From: Gordonia rhizosphera NBRC 16068
Lineage (GTDB): Bacteria; Actinomycetota; Actinomycetes; Mycobacteriales; Mycobacteriaceae
NCBI RefSeq assembly: GCF_000298195.1
Contig: NZ_BAHC01000247.1
Location: forward strand, 62,001 to 126,000
Direction: 5' to 3'
Length of the DNA: 64,000 nt
Shown here: positions 58,037-64,000 of the stretch, one piece after another
How the letters are laid out: every line of letters begins with the position of its first letter
How positions within the stretch are numbered: position 1 is the first letter of the stretch
Program-made: the position numbers and the translations under genes
Notes under the pieces: generated by a model
What the model was told of the DNA's origin: nothing
What the model saw: only the letters and a program-made list of their open reading frames with translations
Database searches by the model: none

Positions 58037-59521
58037 ATGACGAAGCCGTCCTCCCCCCACACCGCAGTGATCGTGCTCGCGGCAGGCGCGGGCACCCGGA
58101 TGAGGTCGAAAACCCCGAAGATCCTGCACACGATCGGCGGCCATTCGCTGATCTGCCACGCGCTGCGGGGTGCCGACGCCCTCGATCCCGATCACGTCGT
58201 CGCCGTCGTCGGCCACGAACGCGAACGCATCGCCGGCGCAATCGCGGAGATCGGTGAGAACATCGGCCGTCGGGTCCTGGTCGCCGAACAGGGCCAACAG
58301 CTGGGGACGGGCCACGCGGCCGCGGCCGGGCTCGAGGTTCTGCCCGACGACTATGTCGGCACCGTCGTGGTCACCCCCGGCGACGTGCCGCTTCTCGACG
58401 GCGCGACGCTCGAGGCGCTCGTCACGAGGCACCGCGAGGGCAAGGGGGCCTCGGTCACGCTGACCAGCTTTGTCGCCCCCGACCCGACCGGCTACGGGCG
58501 CATCCTGCGGACGCCGGACGGCGTCGACGTCCGGGCCATCGTCGAACACAAGGACGCCACCTACGAGCAGCGGGCGATCACCGAGGTCAACGCCGGGGTC
58601 TACGCCTTCGACGCGGCCCTGCTGCGCGACACCCTCGGCCGACTCTCCAACGACAACGCGCAGGGCGAGTTCTACCTGACCGATGTGGTGGGGCTCGCCG
58701 TCGAGGCCGGGGCCACCGTCCGCGCGCACACCGTCTCCGACCCCTACCTCGTGGCCGGCTGCAACGACCGCGCGCAGCTGTCCGAACTCGGCGCCGAACT
58801 CAACCGCCGGATCATCCGACGCCATCAGCTCGCCGGGGTCACCGTCGTCGATCCGGGCTCCACCTGGATCGACGTGGACGTGACGATCGGCGAGGACGTG
58901 CGCATCGAGCCCGGCACGCAACTGCAGGGCGAGACCACCATCGCATCCGACGCGGTCATCGGACCCGACTGCACGCTGCGCGACGTCATCGTCGGCGAAG
59001 GTGCGACGGTGATCCGCACCCACGGCAGCGACTCGGAGATCGGTCCCGGCGCCAGCGTCGGCCCCTTCGCGTACCTGCGCCCCGGCACGCGTCTGGGCAC
59101 CAAAGGCAAGATCGGTACCTTCGTGGAAACCAAGAAGGCAGACATCGGCGCGGGCACCAAGGTGCCCCACCTCACCTATGTCGGGGACGCGACGATCGGT
59201 GACCACTCGAACATTGGCGCGTCCAGCGTCTTCGTGAATTACGACGGCGTGGCAAAACACCGTACTGTGATCGGGTCCCACTGTCGTACCGGATCTGACA
59301 ACATGTTCGTGGCGCCGCTGCATGTCGGCGACGGCGCGTATACCGGAGCGGGTACGGTTTTGCGGGAAGATGTCCCACCGGGTGCACTTGCGGTGTCCGC
59401 GGGACAACAACGAAATATCGAGGACTGGGTGGTACGCAAGCGCCCGGACACCGAATCGGCGCGAGCCGCACTCGATGCCCAGCAGGCGACCGGCCCGGTC
59501 GACAGCCAGCCCGGCATCTGA
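58037..59521 (+). CDS. glmU: bifunctional UDP-GlcNAc pyrophosphorylase / GlcN-1-P acetyltransferase
   Basis: This 494-residue essential enzyme makes UDP-GlcNAc for peptidoglycan and mycothiol. The N-terminal pyrophosphorylase has [18 protein letters not shown] and GTGHA. The C-terminal left-handed beta-helix (hexapeptide repeats from about residue 260) has [13 protein letters not shown] and acetyl-CoA residues. ATG at 58037; an unrelated long frame upstream is ignored. It forms an operon with prs (31-base gap), as in Rv1018c-Rv1017c. Confidence 0.96.
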   Translation: MTKPSSPHTAVIVLAAGAGTRMRSKTPKILHTIGGHSLICHALRGADALDPDHVVAVVGHERERIAGAIAEIGENIGRRVLVAEQGQQLGTGHAAAAGLEVLPDDYVGTVVVTPGDVPLLDGATLEALVTRHREGKGASVTLTSFVAPDPTGYGRILRTPDGVDVRAIVEHKDATYEQRAITEVNAGVYAFDAALLRDTLGRLSNDNAQGEFYLTDVVGLAVEAGATVRAHTVSDPYLVAGCNDRAQLSELGAELNRRIIRRHQLAGVTVVDPGSTWIDVDVTIGEDVRIEPGTQLQGETTIASDAVIGPDCTLRDVIVGEGATVIRTHGSDSEIGPGASVGPFAYLRPGTRLGTKGKIGTFVETKKADIGAGTKVPHLTYVGDATIGDHSNIGASSVFVNYDGVAKHRTVIGSHCRTGSDNMFVAPLHVGDGAYTGAGTVLREDVPPGALAVSAGQQRNIEDWVVRKRPDTESARAALDAQQATGPVDSQPGI

Positions 59522-59552
59522 TCGCCGCATATCGGAGAAGTAGAAGAGTTTC

Positions 59553-60530
59553 ATGACCTGGACCACGGACAACCAGAAAAACCTGATGCTGTTTTCTGGG
59601 CGCGCTCATCCCGACCTTGCGCAGGCGGTCGCCGACGAACTCGGGATCAAGGTGACCCCGCAGACCGCTCGGGACTTCGCCAACGGCGAGATCTTCGTCC
59701 GATTCGAGGAGTCGGTTCGTGGCTCCGACGCGTTCGTGCTGCAGAGCTGTCCGCACCCGCTGAACCAGTGGGTGATGGAGGCTCTGGTCATGATCGACGC
59801 CCTCAAGCGAGGGTCCGCGAAGCGGATCAGCGTGATCCTGCCGTTCTACCCGTATGCGCGTCAGGACAAGAAGCATCGCGGCCGCGAGCCGATCTCCGCA
59901 CGGCTCATCGCCGATCTGATGAAGACGGCAGGCGCCGACCGGATCATCACCGTCGACCTGCACACCGATCAGATCCAGGGCTTCTTCGACGGCCCGGTCG
60001 ACCACATGCACGCGCTGGGACAGCTCGCCGGTTACGTGCGCGACAACTACAGCACCGAGAACGTCACCGTGGTGTCCCCCGACTCGGGTCGTGTGCGTGT
60101 CGCGGAGAAGTGGGCGGACGCCCTCAACGGGGCCCCACTGGCCTTCATCCACAAGACCCGTGACCCGCTGGTGCCCAACCAGGTGAAGTCCAACCGCGTG
60201 GTCGGCGAGGTCGACGGCCGGACCTGCGTGCTCATCGACGACATGATCGACACCGGTGGCACGATCGCCGGCGCGGTCAGGGTACTCAAGGACGCCGGTG
60301 CGGGCGACGTCGTCATCGCGACCACCCACGGCGTGTTCTCCGATCCGGCCGCCGAACGTCTCGCGAACTGCGGCGCCAAGGAGGTCATCGCGACCGACAC
60401 GCTGCCGATCCCCCACGAGAAGCGGTTCGACAACCTCACGGTGCTGTCCATCGCACCGCTGCTCGCGCAGACGATCCGCGAGGTCTTCGAGAACGGTTCG
60501 GTCACCAGCCTGTTCAACGGAAGCGCGTAA
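59553..60530 (+). CDS. prs: ribose-phosphate pyrophosphokinase
   Basis: This 325-residue PRPP synthetase turns ribose-5-phosphate and ATP into PRPP. Family features: SCPHPLNQW, YPYARQDKKHRGREPISA flexible loop, the divalent-metal VDLHTDQIQGFF, and the PRPP-binding VLIDDMIDTGGTI. It follows glmU in one transcript and ends in a clear terminator. Confidence 0.96.
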   Translation: MTWTTDNQKNLMLFSGRAHPDLAQAVADELGIKVTPQTARDFANGEIFVRFEESVRGSDAFVLQSCPHPLNQWVMEALVMIDALKRGSAKRISVILPFYPYARQDKKHRGREPISARLIADLMKTAGADRIITVDLHTDQIQGFFDGPVDHMHALGQLAGYVRDNYSTENVTVVSPDSGRVRVAEKWADALNGAPLAFIHKTRDPLVPNQVKSNRVVGEVDGRTCVLIDDMIDTGGTIAGAVRVLKDAGAGDVVIATTHGVFSDPAAERLANCGAKEVIATDTLPIPHEKRFDNLTVLSIAPLLAQTIREVFENGSVTSLFNGSA

Positions 60531-60550
60531 CCCGACCGACTCCGGAGAAG

Positions 60551-60584
60551 GCGGGTCCCGACGAATCCGCCGGGACCCGCTTTT
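60551..60584 (+). terminator. terminator after glmU-prs
   Basis: GCGGGTCCC (60551-60559) pairs with GGGACCCGC (60572-60580) as a 9-base stem with a 12-base loop, followed by TTTT (60581-60584). It ends the prs transcript 21 bases after its stop. Confidence 0.85.
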
Positions 60585-60598
60585 CGTCGTCAGTGCGG

Positions 60599-61201
60599 TC
60601 AGTCGTCGAAGGACGGCCGCGCCCGGCGCTGCCGCACGCGCCACCACATGATTCCACCCGGGATCGCGATGAGTGCCGCGATCGCGACGAACGCGCCGAT
60701 CACGACCGGTTGGGGCTCCCGATCGTCGGCGCCGGTATACGGCTCGATCGATGCCCCGGCGTACCGGACGACATCGTCCTCACTCAGAGTCGTGGAGTTG
60801 TCGCACAGCGAGGCACTCCACTCGCCCTCCGCAGCAGCGACGCCTTCGGCCGCTCCGCCGAGGACGAGCAGCCGTTGGGTGCCGACCTCGAGCGCGACCC
60901 CGCAGGACGCTGAGCTCGACGAGGTGATCACCGTGATCGTCTGCGGCACGCGCTGTTTGTAGCTCTCGGTCACCTCGACCCGATACCGGACGACCGAGCC
61001 GTCCTCGTCGCGGGACACCGGGGTGCCGAGGATCACCGCGGACGCGTCCTTGACGACCGCGGCGGCCTGCCGGGGCGCACACGTACACGCACAGGCGCTG
61101 CCCGGCGACAGCACCGCCAGACCCAGGGTGACCGCCACGATGAGCCCGAGCCGGATGGCGGTCCTGCGGGCCGCACGAGTGGGGACCGTCGTCGTGCTCA
61201 T
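60599..61201 (-). CDS. membrane-anchored secreted CxC protein, TIMP/NTR-like
   Basis: This 200-residue protein has a signal peptide (LGLIVAVTLGLAVLSPGSA) followed at once by CACTCAPRQAAA, so the mature protein would begin with Cys-x-Cys. The N-terminal CxC followed by a beta-rich domain recalls TIMP/netrin-like folds, but similarity is only at this level. A C-terminal helix (PVVIGAFVAIAALIAIPGG) with basic end anchors it. Two further Cys (ASCGVAL, SLCDNS) may pair with the first two. Function unknown. It lies convergent to prs in the place of lpqT in M. tuberculosis. Confidence 0.65.
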   Translation of the reverse strand: MSTTTVPTRAARRTAIRLGLIVAVTLGLAVLSPGSACACTCAPRQAAAVVKDASAVILGTPVSRDEDGSVVRYRVEVTESYKQRVPQTITVITSSSSASCGVALEVGTQRLLVLGGAAEGVAAAEGEWSASLCDNSTTLSEDDVVRYAGASIEPYTGADDREPQPVVIGAFVAIAALIAIPGGIMWWRVRQRRARPSFDD

Positions 61202-61256
61202 GCGGACACCGTAATGCGGCCGGCGGAGCCCGGTGCCGTGAAACCCGGAAGGTAGG

Positions 61257-61607
61257 GTGACTCGCGTGGACGCGACGATCTATCACAATCCGAGGTGTTC
61301 GACCTCCCGCAAGGCGCTGCAGAAGCTGCGAGACGCCGGCATCGAGCCCACTGTCGTCAAGTACCTCGACGAGCCGTACACGACCGAGCAGCTGACCGGG
61401 TTGATCGCCGACGCCGGCCTGACCGTGCGCCAAGCCGCCCGACGCCGGGAATCGCTGTACTCCGAACTCGGCCTCGAGGGAAAGTCTGACGAGGAGATGC
61501 TCGCCGAGATGGTCACCCATCCCATCCTCGTCGAGCGTCCGTTCGTGGTCACCGACAAGGGCACCCGTCTCGCGCGTCCCCTCGAGGCGCTCGACGAGAT
61601 CCTCTGA
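61257..61607 (+). CDS. arsenate-reductase-like (ArsC, glutaredoxin type) protein
   Basis: This 116-residue thioredoxin-fold ArsC/Spx-family member has the nucleophile in NPRCSTSRKALQ (CxxSR) and the C-terminal ERPFVVTDKGTRLARP with a candidate arsenate-binding Arg. It may reduce arsenate or act on other substrates. No arsB or arsR is near, so a detoxification role is not proved. The start is GTG 61257; a second GTG three codons on is possible. Confidence 0.8.
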   Translation: MTRVDATIYHNPRCSTSRKALQKLRDAGIEPTVVKYLDEPYTTEQLTGLIADAGLTVRQAARRRESLYSELGLEGKSDEEMLAEMVTHPILVERPFVVTDKGTRLARPLEALDEIL

Positions 61608-61618
61608 GCAGACCCGAC

Positions 61619-62059
61619 TCAGACCGCCGGTGCAGGCGACGGCAGCGGCTTCTGCACCGACGGGACGATCATTGCGGCGATCCCCCGCAGCAGCGCCTTG
61701 GTCATGTCGAAGTAGTCGAAGTAGTCCCGCCACACCACGATCCGGCCCTCGGCGATCTCGAACCGGCCACAGACCCAGAACTGCATGACGAGACGGCCGA
61801 ACGTCAGCTCGTCGATCCGCTCGGTCAACACGACCGGGCCGTTGTCGCCGACGTTGATCATGCGGTAGTTGAAACCCAGCGACGGGCGATTCATCGGTTC
61901 GAAGAGCTTGGCCATCCGCCGTTTCCCGTAGGACGTGGGGAACGAGACATTGGTGTAGGCGACGTCGTCGTCGACGTTCTCGAGAGCCCGGGTCAGATCA
62001 CCACGGGCCAGGTCGTCGAGGAATACGGTCACGATCTCGACCGGTGTCTGCGAGGTCAT
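61619..62059 (-). CDS. limonene-1,2-epoxide-hydrolase-fold protein (EphG-like)
   Basis: This 146-residue protein belongs to the LEH family and resembles M. tuberculosis Rv2740 (EphG). The catalytic Asp-Arg-Asp triad can be placed: RID in TERIDELTFG, and Asp in VWRDYFDYFD. It would open an epoxide, perhaps of a lipid or sterol. ATG at 62059. It is convergent with the ArsC-like gene. Confidence 0.83.
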   Translation of the reverse strand: MTSQTPVEIVTVFLDDLARGDLTRALENVDDDVAYTNVSFPTSYGKRRMAKLFEPMNRPSLGFNYRMINVGDNGPVVLTERIDELTFGRLVMQFWVCGRFEIAEGRIVVWRDYFDYFDMTKALLRGIAAMIVPSVQKPLPSPAPAV

Positions 62060-62376
62060 GGCGCCAGTATGCCGGTCCGCCATCGCAGGCGCGCACCCGT
62101 TCCACAAACGACCGTGTCGCGACGTGCGCGTTTGCCTGACGGGTGCGCATGTGCCGTCGGTGCATCGGCGATGTGACATCCACGCAGGCCATCGACTATT
62201 CTTGACGGGTTGTCTCGGCGAGGGTGAGCGATCACCGTTATCGGCGCGACCATCGAGGATCTCCTCCGCGGGTGTTCTGTGGACACCTGCCCGGACGGTT
62301 CTGAGTCGATGTCGCTCGCCGCGACCGACCAGCCGACCACCGCAAGCCACCCGGTTTGCCGAACGAGGAGAACACC
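62060..62376. other. 317-base gap upstream of rplY
   Basis: No gene is visible. It serves the divergent epoxide-hydrolase gene and rplY. It contains the rplY promoter candidate at 62174-62202; the predicted 5' leader is then about 168 bases long. Confidence 0.55.
62174..62202 (+). promoter_or_regulatory. likely sigma-A promoter of rplY-pth
   Basis: TGACAT (62174-62179) and TATTCT (62197-62202) are separated by 17 bases. Transcription would begin near 62209. This gives a long leader before the rplY ATG at 62377. Confidence 0.5.
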
Positions 62377-62997
62377 ATGGCCACCCAGACGACCAAGCTG
62401 TCGGTCAACACCCGCACCGAGAAGGGCAAGGGTGCCGCACGTCGTGCCCGCCGCGAGGGCCAGGTGCCCGCCGTCCTCTACGGGCACGGCACCGATCCCC
62501 AGCACCTGACCCTTCCGGCCCGTGAATTGGCCGCGATCCTGCGCGCGAACGGCACCAATGCCGTCATCGATCTCGACATCGAGGGCACGAGCCAGCTCGC
62601 GCTGACCAAGCAGGTCGACGTCCATCCGATCCGCAGCTACATCGAGCACGTCGACCTGCTCCTGGTCCGCCGCGGCGAGAAGGTCACCGTCGAGGTCACC
62701 GTCGTCGTCGAGGGTGACGCGGCGTCCGGCACCCTGGTCGTCCAGGACGCGAACACCCTTGAAATCGAGGCCGACGCGTTGTCGATCCCGGAGCAGATCA
62801 CCGTGAGCGTCGAGGGCGCCGCGGCCGGCACCGTGATCCACGCCTCGGATCTCGAACTGCCCGAGGGTGTCACGCTGATCGCCGACGCCGAGACCCTCAT
62901 CGTCGCCGTCAACGAGGCCCAGGCGGCCGCGGGCGCCGAGGCCGAGGAGGGCGAGGCAGCCACCGAGGCAGCCACCGAGGCCGAGTCGGCCGAGTAG
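62377..62997 (+). CDS. rplY: ribosomal protein L25/general stress protein Ctc
   Basis: This 206-residue protein has an N-terminal L25 5S rRNA-binding domain ([23 protein letters not shown]) and the TL5/CTC C-terminal beta domain (to about residue 185), then an Ala/Glu tail with a repeated EAATEA unit. The ATG at 62377 has ACGAGGAG 8 bases upstream. It is followed by pth, as in Rv1015c-Rv1014c. Confidence 0.95.
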   Translation: MATQTTKLSVNTRTEKGKGAARRARREGQVPAVLYGHGTDPQHLTLPARELAAILRANGTNAVIDLDIEGTSQLALTKQVDVHPIRSYIEHVDLLLVRRGEKVTVEVTVVVEGDAASGTLVVQDANTLEIEADALSIPEQITVSVEGAAAGTVIHASDLELPEGVTLIADAETLIVAVNEAQAAAGAEAEEGEAATEAATEAESAE

Positions 62998-63019
62998 TGG
63001 CCGGTCCGCGAACCTCAAC

Positions 63020-63586
63020 GTGAAATTGATTGTCGGACTGGGTAACCCCGGTCCGAAATACGAGAAGACGAGGCACAACATCGGCGCGATGGTCGCCGAT
63101 GGCCTCGTCGACTCGGCCGGCGAGCGGTGGAAGGTACACAAGCGCTCGGGTGCCGAGGTCGCTCCCCTCACGCTCGCCGGTCAGCAGGTCCTCGTCGCGA
63201 AGCCGCGCACCTACATGAACGAGAGCGGCCGCCAGATCGGTCCGCTCGCCAAGTTCTACTCGGTCAAACCGGACGATCTGATCGTCCTGCACGACGAACT
63301 CGACATCGATTTCGGTCTGGTGCGCCTCAAACGCGGTGGCGGGGAAGGCGGCCACAACGGGCTGCGTTCGATCAGCCAGTCACTCGGCACGCGTGACTAC
63401 CTCCGTGTGCGACTCGGCATCGGGCGACCACCCGGCCGCCAGGACCCCGCCGACTTCGTCCTCAAACCCTTCCCCACCTCGGCCCGCGCCGACGTCGACC
63501 TCCTGATCACCCATGGCTGTGACGCGGCCGAACTGCTGGTCGCCCATGGCTTGGAGCCGGCCCAGAACACCGTCCACGCGTGGTGA
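63020..63586 (+). CDS. pth: peptidyl-tRNA hydrolase
   Basis: This 188-residue enzyme recycles peptidyl-tRNA. The catalytic His lies in KTRHNIG (about 20) and Asp in [20 protein letters not shown] and [12 protein letters not shown] follow. GTG start at 63020, 22 bases after rplY. The pair is an operon. Confidence 0.96.
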   Translation: MKLIVGLGNPGPKYEKTRHNIGAMVADGLVDSAGERWKVHKRSGAEVAPLTLAGQQVLVAKPRTYMNESGRQIGPLAKFYSVKPDDLIVLHDELDIDFGLVRLKRGGGEGGHNGLRSISQSLGTRDYLRVRLGIGRPPGRQDPADFVLKPFPTSARADVDLLITHGCDAAELLVAHGLEPAQNTVHAW

Positions 63587-63640
63587 CAGGCGCCGTCTGA
63601 CGACGCTGCGGGGCTGGGTCGATGGTGCGACGATGGGGCG

Positions 63641-64000
63641 ATGTCGGATGCGACGCTCAGCCTCATCATCCTCGCCGTCACCATCGTCCTGTTCATCTGG
63701 AACCGGCTACCGGTGGGCGTGGTGGCGATCGGTTCGGCGCTGGCGCTCTACTTCTGCGGCCTCGTCGATCTCGCCGGTCTGACATCGGGCCTGGGCGACA
63801 GCGTCATCGCATTCATCGCCGCGCTGTTCGTCGTGAGCGAGGGTCTGGAGGCGTCGGGCATCACCGCGTGGGCCGGGAGGCTTCTGACGCGGGCGGCCGG
63901 GAACACCCGCGTGCGGGTTCTGGCGGCGATCTCCGTGCTCGCCGCGATCCTGGCGGCGCTGATCACCATCAACGGTGCCGCCGCGGCTCTGGTCCCGGTG
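63641..64000 (+). CDS. SLC13-family permease (cut by right edge)
   Basis: The frame opened by the ATG at 63641 (MSDATLSLIILAVTIVLFIW) is free of stops to the window end, giving 120 residues. It shows at least three transmembrane helices and the SVIAFIAALFVVSEGLEASG region of the CitT/SLC13 divalent anion or sodium:dicarboxylate/sulfate symporters. It follows pth by 54 bases. The fuller protein, and so the substrate group, is outside the window. Confidence 0.75.
   Translation, partial: MSDATLSLIILAVTIVLFIWNRLPVGVVAIGSALALYFCGLVDLAGLTSGLGDSVIAFIAALFVVSEGLEASGITAWAGRLLTRAAGNTRVRVLAAISVLAAILAALITINGAAAALVPV

Noticed and set aside
58025-59572. 515-codon minus-strand frame opposite glmU
   Set aside because: Antisense to a complete GlmU; no recognisable domain.

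Overview
The window is high-GC actinobacterial DNA with short intergenic gaps, many GTG starts and many 4-base ATGA/GTGA gene overlaps. Gene content points to a mycolic-acid-containing member of the Mycobacteriales, most likely Gordonia or a close relative (inference): an acyl-CoA desaturase with its ferredoxin-reductase partner (DesA3/Rv3230c type), a PE-PPE-domain hydrolase, an F420-type LLM oxidoreductase, and a housekeeping block laid out as in Mycobacterium tuberculosis Rv1014c-Rv1026. No insertion sequence, prophage, CRISPR array or rRNA was seen. One tRNA (Gln, TTG) is present.

Layout. 1-6236: a carbon monoxide dehydrogenase-like molybdenum hydroxylase locus, coxD (cut by the left edge)-coxE-coxS-coxL-coxM-coxG. 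The active-site motif AYRGAGR is of form II, so the true substrate is open. 6278-7894: a CPA2 cation/proton antiporter. 8078-17737: what looks like a low-oxygen module, with B12-dependent ribonucleotide reductase (nrdZ type), alpha-glucan phosphorylase, a doubtful small ORF, an amidase, and pyruvate formate-lyase with its activase. A DosR-like box lies upstream of pflB. 18053-35737: accessory and lipid genes, including a PE-PPE-domain hydrolase, two-TM small protein, MFS transporter, ABM monooxygenase, aldehyde dehydrogenase, monoacylglycerol lipase coupled to a coiled-coil protein, secreted zinc peptidase, LLM oxidoreductase, DinB protein, YibE/F membrane protein, secreted beta-lactamase-fold protein, TetR with the desaturase operon, RecQ and DUF4395.

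35828-48660, mostly minus strand: mfd-mazG, lpqU-like transglycosylase, eno-ftsB-DUF501-ppx. This is the order known from M. tuberculosis, but it is interrupted by the plus-strand iron operon efeUOB (40576-44053), which has a good IdeR-type box. 48785-57859: a TetR regulator (Rv1019 position), a SnoaL-like protein, a complete OpuC/Pro-type osmolyte ABC transporter, a TetR/DHA2 efflux pair with two palindromic operators, a second SnoaL-like protein, tRNA-Gln and a FabG-like SDR. 58037-63586: glmU-prs, an Rv1016c-position accessory patch (CxC secreted protein, ArsC-like protein, limonene-epoxide-hydrolase fold), rplY and pth. A SLC13-type permease runs off the right edge.

The observations most worth a second look are repeat DNA of the actinobacterial GAGCGnAGCGAG class expanded in frame inside two genes (coxD C-terminus and ppx N-terminus), the possible hypoxia regulon around pflBA/nrdZ, and several clean operator candidates.
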